Below, piece after piece: positions 1 to 9,698 of a stretch of 64,000 nucleotides of DNA. The notes under the pieces are model-generated. The model made no database searches, had not been told where the DNA came from, and saw only the letters and a list, made by a program, of their open reading frames with translations. Location of the stretch: positions 1-64,000 of the forward strand of contig CAYRYD010000014.1 of assembly GCA_964428345.1 (NCBI GenBank), given 5' to 3'. Origin of the DNA: JABDMH01 sp964428345. GTDB lineage: Bacteria; Bacteroidota; Bacteroidia; Chitinophagales; Saprospiraceae. The translations under genes and the position numbers were made by a program. Positions within the stretch are counted from its first letter, which is position 1. Each line of letters opens with the position of its first letter.

Positions 1-98
1 AACCTAAGCGAAATCATGACCATCCTGCAATCCAATAAATCCTGTTCAGACAAACTGATATGCAAAGAACAATGCTTTTCGAAAGTGAGGCCAATCAT
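1..98 (-). CDS. Possible 5' part of an unidentified gene running off the left edge
   Basis: On the minus strand an ATG at 98 opens a frame with no stop through the window edge (32 codons). The peptide starts MIGLTFEKHC and has ordinary composition, and an AAGG stretch lies just before the ATG. I do not recognise the product. It would be divergent from the TPR-like gene at 209. An open frame of this length can occur by chance, so the call is weak. Confidence 0.3.
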   Translation of the reverse strand, partial: MIGLTFEKHCSLHISLSEQDLLDCRMVMISLR

Positions 99-208
99 TA
101 CCTTAAAATGATTTTCATTTTTCAGTAAAAATTTGTATATTCCATACGGGGCAATTTTGCCGGTTACTTTCCTGGAAGGGCCAGCTACACCATTTAAATA
201 CTTCTCTT

Positions 209-706
209 ATGTATGAACTTAAACAACTCTCCATCGATGCGATCCCCAACGCGCTTGAAAAAGCAAAGCATTACCGGTTGTTAAATCAGCCATGGCAGAC
301 TGAAAGCATTTGCAGGGACATCTTAGGGGTCAACCCGGACCACCATCAGGCTCTGATCAACCTGATTCTGGCCATCACCGATCAGTTTCCAATCATGGAC
401 CGGCTTTTTGAAGCCCGGGAATTATGTGCCCAACTGCCTGACGAATATGAAAGATTGTACTACCGTGGATTGGTGGCCGAAAGATCGGGGAAGGCATCGC
501 TGGGCAAATCCGGACCCCGAACGCGGTATATCGCTTTTCAGTATTACCGGAGAGCCATGGAATTCTATGACAAGGCTGAGCAAGTCCGTCCGAAAGACAA
601 CCAGGATGCGGTTTTAAGGTGGAATGCCTGTGTGAGAGCCATTTCCGAATTTAGACTGACACCAGCACCGGAAGAGGATAGAGTAGAACCCATGCTGGAC
701 GTTTAA
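209..706 (+). CDS. TPR-like hypothetical protein
   Basis: Protein of 165 residues, soluble, with no signal peptide or membrane segment. The helical pattern at residues 10-60 (AKHYRLLNQPW, then CRDILGVNPDHHQAL) and again at 110-140 (AMEFYDKAEQVRPKD) looks like degenerate tetratricopeptide repeats, which normally mediate protein-protein contacts. The C-terminal 15 residues are acidic and proline-rich. It is convergent with the sdh operon and appears to be a single-gene unit. No enzymatic motif is visible. Partner and role are unknown; a scaffold or adaptor role is only inference. Confidence 0.7.
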   Translation: MYELKQLSIDAIPNALEKAKHYRLLNQPWQTESICRDILGVNPDHHQALINLILAITDQFPIMDRLFEARELCAQLPDEYERLYYRGLVAERSGKASLGKSGPRTRYIAFQYYRRAMEFYDKAEQVRPKDNQDAVLRWNACVRAISEFRLTPAPEEDRVEPMLDV

Positions 707-746
707 CCTCCGGGCCATTTATCTTCAGGGAATGATAAACCCCACG

Positions 747-770
747 ATTGCGAACTTAAATAATCGCAAT
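747..770. terminator. Weak hairpin between convergent genes
   Basis: ATTGCGA at 747-753 pairs perfectly with TCGCAAT at 764-770 around a 10-base A/T-rich loop. It lies between the stop codons of the TPR-like gene and sdhB, the usual place for a shared terminator. The following T-tract is short, so termination strength is uncertain. Confidence 0.35.
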
Positions 771-780
771 TTCGACAAGG

Positions 781-1554
781 TCATTCTTTGGGATGAGGAG
801 GAAGCTTTTTCTTCTTACCAAATAATTTCCGGCCGATGATGGTCACCGGATCATAATACCGGTCGACCACCCGTTCTTTCAAAGGAATAATACCGTTGTC
901 GGTAATTTTAATGTTTTCCGGGCAGACGGCAGTGCAGCATTTCGTGATATTACACATGCCGGATCCGAATTCTTTTTTCAATTCCGGAATTCTGTCTTCC
1001 GTATCCAGCGGATGCATCTCCAGACCAGCGACCCTGATCATAAACCGCGGCCCCACAAATGCATCCTTTTTATCGTGATCGCGAAGTACATGGCAAACAT
1101 TCTGACACAAAAAGCATTCGATGCATTTACGGAACTCCTGTATCCTGTCTACATCTTGCTGATACATAATATATCCCCTGTCACTTTTGGCTTCCGGAGC
1201 CAGCTTCACCGGCTTAATCCGTTGATTCTGCTGATAATTCCAGGAGACATCCGTCACGAGATCCCGGATCACGCGAAAAGTCTTCATGGGTGTAACCTTG
1301 ATGGTCTCATCAGGCTGGTATTCATTCATCCGGGTCATGCAGGCTAATTTGGGCTTTCCATTGATTTCCATACTGCAGGAGCCGCATTTTCCAGCCTTAC
1401 AATTCCACCTGACCGCGAGGTCGTTTGCCTGTTCTGCCTGTATCCGGTGGATGACATCCAAAACGACCATTCCTACCGAGACTTCGGTTTCATAGGTGAC
1501 CAACTCTCCATGTTCGTCGTCTCCCCGGTAGATTTGAAATTTTCGTTTAGCCAT
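781..1554 (-). CDS. sdhB: Succinate dehydrogenase iron-sulfur subunit
   Basis: 257 residues. It carries electrons from the flavoprotein to the membrane quinone through three Fe-S centres. Visible ligands are Cys52, Cys57, Cys60 and Cys72 for [2Fe-2S] (CKAGKCGSC...C), then Cys144, 147, 150 and 154 (CIECFLCQNVC), and Cys201, 206/207 and 211 (CNITKCCTAVCP) for the two C-terminal clusters. The C-terminus is lysine-rich. It is the last gene of sdhC-sdhA-sdhB, 18 bases after sdhA. The spacing and the form of the last cluster motif fit the family that includes mycobacterial Sdh1. Fumarate reductase activity cannot be excluded from sequence alone. Confidence 0.95.
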   Translation of the reverse strand: MAKRKFQIYRGDDEHGELVTYETEVSVGMVVLDVIHRIQAEQANDLAVRWNCKAGKCGSCSMEINGKPKLACMTRMNEYQPDETIKVTPMKTFRVIRDLVTDVSWNYQQNQRIKPVKLAPEAKSDRGYIMYQQDVDRIQEFRKCIECFLCQNVCHVLRDHDKKDAFVGPRFMIRVAGLEMHPLDTEDRIPELKKEFGSGMCNITKCCTAVCPENIKITDNGIIPLKERVVDRYYDPVTIIGRKLFGKKKKLPPHPKE

Positions 1555-1572
1555 GTTTTATCGTTGTCAATG

Positions 1573-3426
1573 CTACATTTGTTTTCGCTCGAGGGCAACT
1601 TCCAAATCAAGATCTTCAATCGTCGAGGTGGCAATGCGTTCCAGTTCCGGATCGGGAGCTGGTCGCTCTACTTTTTCAAGGATCATCTTGCCATCTTCTC
1701 CCTTTCTGATGACAATATTGTATTTTAACCATTGCTCTCGCTCTTCGGGAAAATCTGCCCGGGTGTGGGCCCCCCGGCTTTCTTCCCGCAACAATGCGGC
1801 CCTTCCCACTGCCTCGGCGGTAATCAGCAGATTTCGCAATGCCAGCGCTTCGTGCCAGGCCGGATTAAACTGACTGGCTCCTTTCGCTTTGACATTGATG
1901 GATCTCTGACGGATTTTTTCCAGTTGATCGAGGCCTTCCTGGAGCTCATCCTTTAACCGGATAATTCCGACATTGGTTTGCATGTTTTTCTCCAATTCTT
2001 CGTGCAGAAGGTAGGGATTGGCGCCGGATTCACGATTTAAGATATCGGTTGCATTTTGAACGATTCTCCTGACCTGTTCTTCATCAAAATGGGAATACCG
2101 CCCGATCTGACCGGCATATTCCGCGGCATGTTTACCAGCCAAATAGCCGAAGACTAAAAGATCAGACAGGGAATTACCTCCCAGGCGATTGGCACCATGC
2201 ATCCCTGCAGCACTTTCACCACAGGCAAACAATCCTTGCACCCGGCTCATGGTGGTATCGGGATCGACCCGGATGCCACCCATAAAATAATGACAGGTAG
2301 GACCGACTTCCATCGGTTCTTTGGTAATGTCCAGTTCCGCCAGGATCTTGAACTGATGATACATCGAGGGTAGCTTCTTTTTGATGACATCGGCCGGGCG
2401 CTGGGATGCAATATTCAAATAGGCACCACCATGTTCCGAACCGCGGCCTGCCTTTACTTCTGCGTTGATGGCCCTTGCTACCACATCCCGGGTCAGCAAT
2501 TCAGGAGGTCTTCTCGCCTTTGGATCACCAGCCAGCCACCGGGAAGCCTCTTCCATGGTATCCGCAGTTTCTGAGCGAAATCTCTCCGGAATATACTTAA
2601 ACATAAAGCGTTCGCCCTGGTTATTCAGAAGGATTCCACCTTCACCCCGGACACTTTCGGTAACCAGAGTTCCCTTGACGGAGGGAGGCCAGACCATTCC
2701 AGTAGGATGAAACTGGGTAAATTCCATATCCATCAATTCAGCACCCGCCTCATACGCCATGGCATAGCCATCACCGGTATATTCCCATGAATTGGATGTA
2801 ACCTCCCATGCCCTGCCCCCTCCTCCGGTGGCCAGGATAACTGCTTTGGCTTTAAAAATGACAAAGGTGCCCGTTTCACGCCACAGACAGACAAGTCCGC
2901 AGACGTCCCCCTGTGCATTCTTAAGCAAATCCAGGGCGGTGCATTCCATATAGGCCTCAATACCCTGATGAATGCCGTGATCCTGCAAGGTCCGGATCAT
3001 CTCCAGTCCGGTGCGGTCACCCACATGGGCCAATCGGGGATACCGGTGACCACCAAAATTTCTTTGATTGATTAATCCCTGTTGGGTCCGGTCAAAGACT
3101 GCTCCCCATTCCTCCAGTAAACGCACCCGTTCAGGAGCGATTCGGGCATGAAGTTCCGCCATACGCCATACATTGAGAAATTTCCCACCCCGCATGGTAT
3201 CGCGAAAATGGATTTTCCAGTGATCGCGCTGATCGACATTGGCCATGGCGGCGGCAATACCTCCTTCGGCCATCACGGTGTGCGCCTTACCTAACAGGGA
3301 TTTCATCACAATGCCGGTACTGGCGCCCCTGGCAGAAGCTTCAATGGCGGCACTCAATCCTGCTCCACCGGCTCCTACGATCATGATGTCATGTTCAATG
3401 ACTTTTATTCCGGAAATGTCTAGCAT
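1573..3426 (-). CDS. sdhA: Succinate dehydrogenase/fumarate reductase flavoprotein subunit
   Basis: 617 residues, the usual size. It oxidises succinate to fumarate with covalently bound FAD on the cytoplasmic side of the membrane. The FAD-binding Rossmann motif is GAGGAG at residues 18-23, and His49 in KAHTVMAEGG is in the position of the covalent flavin attachment site. The substrate-site motifs QFHPTG and HGANRLGGNSL are present. It lies between sdhC and sdhB with short gaps, so the three genes are almost certainly cotranscribed. The succinate versus fumarate direction is inferred from the probably aerobic lifestyle, not shown. Confidence 0.96.
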   Translation of the reverse strand: MLDISGIKVIEHDIMIVGAGGAGLSAAIEASARGASTGIVMKSLLGKAHTVMAEGGIAAAMANVDQRDHWKIHFRDTMRGGKFLNVWRMAELHARIAPERVRLLEEWGAVFDRTQQGLINQRNFGGHRYPRLAHVGDRTGLEMIRTLQDHGIHQGIEAYMECTALDLLKNAQGDVCGLVCLWRETGTFVIFKAKAVILATGGGGRAWEVTSNSWEYTGDGYAMAYEAGAELMDMEFTQFHPTGMVWPPSVKGTLVTESVRGEGGILLNNQGERFMFKYIPERFRSETADTMEEASRWLAGDPKARRPPELLTRDVVARAINAEVKAGRGSEHGGAYLNIASQRPADVIKKKLPSMYHQFKILAELDITKEPMEVGPTCHYFMGGIRVDPDTTMSRVQGLFACGESAAGMHGANRLGGNSLSDLLVFGYLAGKHAAEYAGQIGRYSHFDEEQVRRIVQNATDILNRESGANPYLLHEELEKNMQTNVGIIRLKDELQEGLDQLEKIRQRSINVKAKGASQFNPAWHEALALRNLLITAEAVGRAALLREESRGAHTRADFPEEREQWLKYNIVIRKGEDGKMILEKVERPAPDPELERIATSTIEDLDLEVALERKQM

Positions 3427-3440
3427 ATTTACATCCTGTT

Positions 3441-4298
3441 TTACCCATCCCAGGTATTGAGATCGGTGAGGTAACCCATGGAAACCAGCCGGACATAGAA
3501 ATCAGCCGCCATGATCCAGATCAAACTCAACCAGGCAAAAAGTTCATGACGTTGATTAAGCCAGGAAGACCACTTTCCATTTTCATGGGATATTTTGCCC
3601 ATCATGCTGCAGGAGTAGCAATCCAGCCGGCCATTTACAAGATGTCGGATAGAATGGCAACCGAAAGCATAACAGGCCAGTAAGATGGGATTTCCCAACA
3701 ATAAAATGCTTCCCACTCCAACCCCAAATACACCCCCTCTAAAAAATGACAGGTATGCGTCATAAAAGAATACCAGAATGTAAAACATCGCAAAGTACAT
3801 GGTGTACCGGTGAATATTCTGAATACGCATTAAACCCGTCTCTCCCCGGTAGCCTGCTTTCCCTTTCCGTGGTAACGCACCTACCGCACATGCCGGCGGA
3901 GTTCCTGTAAATGCCCGGTAATAAGCTTTCCGGTAGTAATAACAGGTAAATCTGAAGATACCAGGTATGATCAGTATCAGGAGGGAAGGCGATGGCGGGA
4001 TCCATTCCGGCCACCAGGCAGGCCAGGTGCCAAACCAGGCGTGATTCAGGGGCGCAGCGCCTTCAACGCCTTCCTTGATAAAAAGCAGTGGCGAATAAAA
4101 TGGTGCCAGGTATCCTCCAAATCCGGATTCCCCTCCACTATACCAATAAAAATCAGCCTGCCAGGCCGACCAAAAACCATACACCAGAAACGCCGTCAAT
4201 CCGAAGAGTATGACACCGGGATAAAGCCACCAATGGTCCTCCCGTAACGTTTTGGCAAATCCCCTCGCATGTATGGTCGTGGTACCGGTACCTGACAT
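3441..4298 (-). CDS. sdhC: Succinate dehydrogenase membrane anchor, mycobacterial Sdh1-like type
   Basis: 285 residues with about five hydrophobic segments (roughly 27-45, 104-117, 165-185, 195-217, 252-272). It anchors SdhAB and forms the quinone site. It is larger than the usual ~220-residue Bacteroidota cytochrome b anchor and there is no separate SdhD. Distinctive conserved-looking motifs are TCYYYRKAYYR (Cys119), PPAC (Cys137), NIHRY (His163), CHSIRH (Cys214, His215, His219) and CYSC (Cys227, Cys230). From memory, the mycobacterial Sdh1 anchor shares the TCYYYRKAYYR and CHSxRH motifs, and that complex was reported to hold a membrane Rieske-type cluster. Cofactor content here is inference. 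Confidence 0.85.
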   Translation of the reverse strand: MSGTGTTTIHARGFAKTLREDHWWLYPGVILFGLTAFLVYGFWSAWQADFYWYSGGESGFGGYLAPFYSPLLFIKEGVEGAAPLNHAWFGTWPAWWPEWIPPSPSLLILIIPGIFRFTCYYYRKAYYRAFTGTPPACAVGALPRKGKAGYRGETGLMRIQNIHRYTMYFAMFYILVFFYDAYLSFFRGGVFGVGVGSILLLGNPILLACYAFGCHSIRHLVNGRLDCYSCSMMGKISHENGKWSSWLNQRHELFAWLSLIWIMAADFYVRLVSMGYLTDLNTWDG

Positions 4299-4656
4299 TG
4301 GTGAATTTTATTTGTTGGCTTGCTCTGCTAAAAGGTAATGAATAAATTCTTTATTCTCACATGGAGAAGCCGCAAAATTTTATCGGATCCCAAAAAAACA
4401 TGGAAGGCTTCTCCAATCAAAGATGAAAATAAGTTCAATCAGGGTTTTTCAGAAAGACCTTTAATAATCCAATAATAATGTTACAGTATTTCAAAAGTTT
4501 CCAGATCCACTCTTCTCCTTACCTTCCACACCCTCTCTGATTTTTAATGGTTTAGTTACCCGACTATAGCAGTAAACCGTATTAATGACCCAACCAATAC
4601 ACCATCGCACTGAACATTGGCATCTGGAAATAAAAACCGCTGCAACCTTTGATCCA
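4299..4656. other. Divergent intergenic region of sdhC and the FtsX-type gene
   Basis: No gene is supported here. It must hold the promoters of the sdh operon (leftwards) and of the permease (rightwards). The one clear structure is an inverted repeat, GGAGAAGCC at 4363-4371 and GGCTTCTCC at 4406-4414, with a 34-base A/T-rich interval. It falls in the likely 5' leader or promoter of sdhC and could be an operator or a leader stem. No convincing TAnnTTTG element was found. Confidence 0.4.
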
Positions 4657-7050
4657 ATGATACCTGCCCTTTTAAAACTCTCCTGGCGACATCTGAAAAG
4701 ATTCCGCACGCCTTACCTGATCAGCCTTTCCGGATTATTTCTGGCTCTCAGCGCTTTCTTTCTCCTTTCCCGGTTTATTCATCATCACCGGTCGATCGAT
4801 GATTTTCATGCCGATGTCAACCGTATCGTCCGGATCAACACGATTATTGATCTTCCGGATCAGCATACCCGGTATGCCGCTACCGCATTTGATGTGGGGC
4901 CAGACCTGAAAAACTGGTGTCCGGAGGTTTCGCACCTGGTCAGGATGCGGTCCATGCCAACCTCCATCCATCACGGAGATGTCCGGTTTGATGAAGGGAT
5001 TGTAACCTATGTCGACTCTGCTTTCCTGGAGGTTTTTTCCTTTGATCTCATTGAGGGCGACCCGGCTCGTGCGCTCAAGAGAAATGAAGATGTTGTTTTG
5101 ACCCGGGAACTGGCCGAAAAATATTTTCCCAACGAAAATCCGGTTGGCAAGACATTGAGGATGGAGGTGGCCAATCAGGAAAGGATGGTCATTGTACAGG
5201 GAGTCGCCGAAAATCCACCCGCCAATTCCAGTATTAATTTTTCCATCCTGGCCAATATCCAACAGATTGCTCCTGGTTTTCGACCGGGGTACACCTCAAT
5301 CGTTCCTGGTTTATTTACTTACCTCAAATTAAATCCCGGTACGGACCAGCATAGTCTGGAGACTTCCCTCAAGGATTTTGTCAGGTCAAAAGTTCCGGAA
5401 GACCTCCAGAAAGTCATGTCGTTTCACCCCCTGTTTTTAAAGGACATTTATTTTGAGAACGGTTATCAGTTTGACCCGGGCATCAAGGGCAACAAAACGA
5501 TCATTTATACCCTGACGATCCTCGCTTTACTCACGCTTTTGATGGCAGTGATCAACTATATCAATATCCATTCGGCTTTGGGAATCAAACGATCCAGGGA
5601 AATGGCATTGAGGAAAATACTGGGGTCCACACCCTGGCAAATCGCAAAGCAACAGCTGAGTGAAACCCTCCTTATGATTAGTGTTACGGTATTACTGGCT
5701 TTTGTTATGAGTATCAGCATTCAAGACCAGATCGATCAATGGTTGGATATCGAATTATCATCCGTGTTTTTTACCAGGTGGCAATTCGTGGGTTATCTTG
5801 CCATCAGTATCCTGATTATATCCCTTTTATCCGGATCCTATCCAGCAATAATCGTTTCGCGCATACCGGTGCTGGATGTTTTAAAAAATAAATTAAAATT
5901 CTTCAACCAGCATTTTGATGTTAAAAAGGCACTGTTGGCATGTCAATTAACGATTTCCATCTTCTTTCTGATCACAACCTGGATTGTCTATGAACAGTTA
6001 AAATACATCCGGGAAAAGGATCCCGGATTTAACCGGGAGAATATCGTTCTGATGGATGTGGCTGCTGCCATGGTGCAAGATAAAATACCGGCCCTGAAAG
6101 AAAGCTTTTTGCAGGTGCCCGGAGTAGTCTCCATTTCTGCTTCCACATCGGGCATCTACGGAATGCACACTCAGGCCAATTTTTCAATACCGTCCGACAG
6201 TACAGGTCAGAGTCTTTTGGCGGATGTCAATTATGTCGATGCTGATTTCCTGCCTACTTATCAGACACTTCTCGTGGAGGGTCGGAATTTTTCGGCCACC
6301 AATAACAATGATATCCGGAATTCCATTATTCTCAATGAAAAAGCCGCTGAACGTCTTGGATTAATGATTGGGAAAAATACCCTGGGTACCATCGTAAAAA
6401 AAATTGCGCGGGATACAACCAACTCAGAAATCATCGGGGTCGTCGCAGATTATCATTATCAGTCACTGCATCGGGATATCGACCCGGTGATCTGGCAAAT
6501 CCTTCCGGAAGCACCGAAAAACACCCTGGCCATCCGCATGCAGGGAGATGTGCAGTTGATCATTTCCAATCTTCAGAAAAAATGGGATGATTCTGATCCA
6601 GGTGATACGTTTGATTATGCATTTCTGGATCAAATAATGGCCAATGCCTACCGTTCGGAGCAACAATTGGATGGGTTTGTACGATTGATGACCTTTTTAT
6701 TATTGTTGATTACCAGTTCCGGAATGTACGGGATGATGCTTTTCATCATCGAGCAAAAAATGGCAGAGATCGGTATCCGGAAAACGTTGGGAGCCGATAT
6801 CTATCAGTTGCTTCTGTATTTATACCGGCAATATCTCGGGATCATGTTTTTCGGTTTTGTTGTCGGAGGATTTGTTGCTTTCGCCCTGGTTCAAAACTGG
6901 CTTGAAAGTTTTGCCTTCCGGATCCGGCCCGGTATCCCTCATTTTATCGGACCCGGTCTTCTCTGTCTGTTCATCGTCTCTTTTGCGGTATTTTTTCTTA
7001 CTTACCGGGCAGCCCGTTTAAATCCGGTAGAGGTTCTGAAAAGCAATTGA
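4657..7050 (+). CDS. FtsX/MacB-type ABC transporter permease
   Basis: About 797 residues from the ATG at 4657. The frame is open 24 codons further upstream, but the family normally starts just before a motif like MIPALLKLSWRHLKR. Architecture is the duplicated FtsX form: a first membrane helix near the N-terminus, a MacB-type periplasmic core domain, three helices (around LALRKILGSTPWQIA), a second periplasmic domain, and three C-terminal helices ending PVEVLKSN. Such proteins normally pair with a LolD/MacB ATPase to move lipids or peptides or to transmit force across the envelope. No ATPase gene is adjacent. Substrate is unknown. Confidence 0.88.
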   Translation: MIPALLKLSWRHLKRFRTPYLISLSGLFLALSAFFLLSRFIHHHRSIDDFHADVNRIVRINTIIDLPDQHTRYAATAFDVGPDLKNWCPEVSHLVRMRSMPTSIHHGDVRFDEGIVTYVDSAFLEVFSFDLIEGDPARALKRNEDVVLTRELAEKYFPNENPVGKTLRMEVANQERMVIVQGVAENPPANSSINFSILANIQQIAPGFRPGYTSIVPGLFTYLKLNPGTDQHSLETSLKDFVRSKVPEDLQKVMSFHPLFLKDIYFENGYQFDPGIKGNKTIIYTLTILALLTLLMAVINYINIHSALGIKRSREMALRKILGSTPWQIAKQQLSETLLMISVTVLLAFVMSISIQDQIDQWLDIELSSVFFTRWQFVGYLAISILIISLLSGSYPAIIVSRIPVLDVLKNKLKFFNQHFDVKKALLACQLTISIFFLITTWIVYEQLKYIREKDPGFNRENIVLMDVAAAMVQDKIPALKESFLQVPGVVSISASTSGIYGMHTQANFSIPSDSTGQSLLADVNYVDADFLPTYQTLLVEGRNFSATNNNDIRNSIILNEKAAERLGLMIGKNTLGTIVKKIARDTTNSEIIGVVADYHYQSLHRDIDPVIWQILPEAPKNTLAIRMQGDVQLIISNLQKKWDDSDPGDTFDYAFLDQIMANAYRSEQQLDGFVRLMTFLLLLITSSGMYGMMLFIIEQKMAEIGIRKTLGADIYQLLLYLYRQYLGIMFFGFVVGGFVAFALVQNWLESFAFRIRPGIPHFIGPGLLCLFIVSFAVFFLTYRAARLNPVEVLKSN

Positions 7051-7230
7051 TCATTCCTGCCGGCCAGGGGTTGAATGGAACAGCTTTTCTTCCCGGTCTA
7101 CTGCCTCAGCCTTACTTCGTAATTAACCACCGGTATGTGCAAATTCAATAATCATTCTCCCGGCTAAAGTTCAAATCAATGTAACTTTTTGGTAACCATT
7201 TAGTCTTTTCTGGGAACCACATCCTCAAAT

Positions 7231-9603
7231 ATGTATCAAAACTACCTGAAAATCGCGTGGAGAAATCTTCGTAAAAATCAAAGTACCAGCTTTATCCATA
7301 TCGCCGGACTGGCCATCGGCATGACGGTGACAATAATGATCGGCCTCTGGGTACATGATGAACTGACTTTCAATAAGTACCACAAGAACTACGACCATCT
7401 GGTCCAGGCCATGATTCACCAGACTTTTAGTGGTAAGACGGGTACCTATACAGCCATCCCTTTGCCTCTGGCTCAGGCATTGCGTACAGATTATTCGGAT
7501 GATTTCGAAAAAGTAGCCTTAGCCTCCTGGAATTTTGAGCATCTTTTAAACTACGGCGATCAGAAGATCAAGCGGAGCGGCATGTTTGTCGAGCCCCCCC
7601 TACCCGAAATGCTTACCCTCGATCTGATCCAGGGCACCTATAATGATGTTTTAAGGAATCCCAATTCCATTCTGCTTTCTGAATCGGCGGCCAGCGCTTT
7701 GTTTGGTAAGGAAGACCCGCTGCACAAAACTTTGAAACTGGATCAGAGAGCGGATGTGCTGGTGACCGGGATTTTCAGGGATCTTCCTGATAATTCCTAT
7801 TTTCAAAAAACAGATTTGTATCTCCCGTGGGACCTGTATCTGTCACTGAATAACTCAGTGAAGATGGCTATGGACCAATGGGAAGAACATTCCTTCCAAC
7901 TATTTGCCCAACTATCTCCAGCCGCAAAGATCGAATTGGTCAACAGCCGGATCAATGATGTCGAAAGAAATCACAATCCAAATGGCAATCCTCAAATATT
8001 TGTCCACCCTATGAGCCACTGGCATTTATATTCAGAATTTAAGGATGGGAAAAGTATTGGAGGCCGGATTCAGTTTGTCTGGCTGTTTGGCATCATAGGA
8101 ATTTTTGTCCTGATACTGGCCTGCATTAATTTTATGAATCTCAGTACAGCCCGGTCGGCAAAAAGGGCTAAAGAAGTCGGTATCCGGAAGACAGTAGGTT
8201 CGATACGCTGGCAGTTGATCATGCAATTTATAAGTGAGTCATTGCTCGTGGTGATGATGTCCATGATCCTGGCTTTAGCCCTGGTCTGGTTTTCAATTCC
8301 CTGGTTTAATCAGCTGGCAGGAAAACAAATGGTGCTTCCCTGGGATCAACCGGTGTTTTGGATCGCACTGGGTGGATTTACCATTTTTACCGGATTTCTG
8401 GCCGGGAGTTATCCGGCATTTTATTTATCATCTCTCCAGCCCCTTCGCTCATTAAGAGGTACCTTGTCGACCGGTCCCTCCAATTCCCTTCCCCGCAAAA
8501 TCCTGGTCATTGTTCAGTTTACGGTATCCATCACCCTGATCATCGGAACCCTGGTGGTTTTCAATCAGGTTCAATACGCAAAAAACCGGCCGGTGGGTTA
8601 TGACCGGGAAGGTTTGTTACAGTATAGTATCAACAGAGAGCTGAGCGACAAGTTTGACTTGCTCCGTCATGATCTTCTTCATTCAGGAGCTGTGCATGAA
8701 ATGAGTCAGTCTTCGAATCCAACCACTGCGGTATGGTCAAATCAGATTGGATTTAATTGGGAAGGGAAGGACCCCAACACCACACCGGTATTTGGCATCA
8801 TCGCCTGCTCGCATGAATTCGGTCAATCAATCGGGTGGCAGATCCTGGAAGGACGCGATTTTTCCCGTGACTTTTCAACCGATACCACTGCCCTGATACT
8901 AAACGAGGCAGCTGTTACTTTAACCGGACTGGATAACATTGTCGGAAAAAACATTTCGTGGGATGACAAACCGTACCAGGTCATCGGAGTCGTCAAGGAT
9001 ATGATTATGGAATCTCCGTATACTCCCGTGAAACCTTCCATCTTTCATATCAATTACAATTGGGCGAATATTTACAATGTTAAACTAAAACCGGGAGTGC
9101 CGGTTCAGGATGCCCTGACGACGGTTCAACAGATTCTTGACCTGCATGCACCTAACAGTGTATCGGAGTTTAGTTTTGCTGACGATGTGTACAATAATAA
9201 ATTCCGGGCTGAGGAACGCATCGGCAAACTGGCCCGGGTATTTGCAATTCTGGCGGTTTTTATTTCCTGTCTGGGTTTATTCGGACTCTCAGCGTTCGTA
9301 GCTGAACAACGGACCAGGGAACTGGGTATCCGAAAGGTACTGGGAGCCAGCATTACCAATTTATGGTCTATTCAATCGAAGAGTTTTTTAATCCTGGTTA
9401 TGATATCCTGCCTGCTGGCTTCACCCATAGCCTGGTATATCCTGAAAAACTGGCTGCAAACGTATGAATACCGGATTGAGCTAAGAGCATGGATATTTGT
9501 GATTGCCGGATTTCTGGTTCTGGCAGTGACATTATTAACAGTAAGTTTTCAAAGTCTGAAAGCAGCGCTTGCCAATCCGGTTAAAAGCCTAAGGGCTTTG
9601 TGA
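7231..9603 (+). CDS. FtsX/MacB-type ABC transporter permease
   Basis: 790 residues, with the same duplicated MacB-core plus FtsX layout as the preceding gene but clearly diverged. The start MYQNYLKIAWRNLRKN is typical of this Bacteroidota family. The intracellular FtsX loops appear twice, as KEVGIRKTVGSIRWQL and RELGIRKVLGAS, each before a pair of membrane helices, and the protein ends NPVKSLRAL. The 180-base gap to the upstream gene suggests separate promoters. The dedicated ATPase is not in the window, so the pair is either served by an ATPase encoded elsewhere or acts as two independent transporters. Confidence 0.9.
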   Translation: MYQNYLKIAWRNLRKNQSTSFIHIAGLAIGMTVTIMIGLWVHDELTFNKYHKNYDHLVQAMIHQTFSGKTGTYTAIPLPLAQALRTDYSDDFEKVALASWNFEHLLNYGDQKIKRSGMFVEPPLPEMLTLDLIQGTYNDVLRNPNSILLSESAASALFGKEDPLHKTLKLDQRADVLVTGIFRDLPDNSYFQKTDLYLPWDLYLSLNNSVKMAMDQWEEHSFQLFAQLSPAAKIELVNSRINDVERNHNPNGNPQIFVHPMSHWHLYSEFKDGKSIGGRIQFVWLFGIIGIFVLILACINFMNLSTARSAKRAKEVGIRKTVGSIRWQLIMQFISESLLVVMMSMILALALVWFSIPWFNQLAGKQMVLPWDQPVFWIALGGFTIFTGFLAGSYPAFYLSSLQPLRSLRGTLSTGPSNSLPRKILVIVQFTVSITLIIGTLVVFNQVQYAKNRPVGYDREGLLQYSINRELSDKFDLLRHDLLHSGAVHEMSQSSNPTTAVWSNQIGFNWEGKDPNTTPVFGIIACSHEFGQSIGWQILEGRDFSRDFSTDTTALILNEAAVTLTGLDNIVGKNISWDDKPYQVIGVVKDMIMESPYTPVKPSIFHINYNWANIYNVKLKPGVPVQDALTTVQQILDLHAPNSVSEFSFADDVYNNKFRAEERIGKLARVFAILAVFISCLGLFGLSAFVAEQRTRELGIRKVLGASITNLWSIQSKSFLILVMISCLLASPIAWYILKNWLQTYEYRIELRAWIFVIAGFLVLAVTLLTVSFQSLKAALANPVKSLRAL

Positions 9604-9669
9604 TGATGAACGGGGAATCGTTTCCGGGTTTTTAGTTGCTTTGGGGGATCTGCGGAACATACAATTAAA

Positions 9670-9698
9670 GCTGCCCCCGGAATACGTCCGAAGGCAGC
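9670..9698 (-). terminator. Intrinsic terminator of the M1 aminopeptidase gene
   Basis: Read on the minus strand, a 12-bp stem (GCTGCCTTCGGA with TCCGGGGGCAGC, two G-T pairs) closes a 5-base loop and is followed by TTTAATTGT. It lies past the stop of the minus-strand aminopeptidase gene. On the plus strand the stem has two mismatches, so it mainly serves the minus-strand gene. The rest of the 9604-9941 gap shows no gene I can support. Confidence 0.6.

Noticed and set aside
1573..3426. L-aspartate oxidase (nadB)
   Set aside because: Context with sdhB and an anchor gene, and the length and signature motifs, fit SdhA instead.
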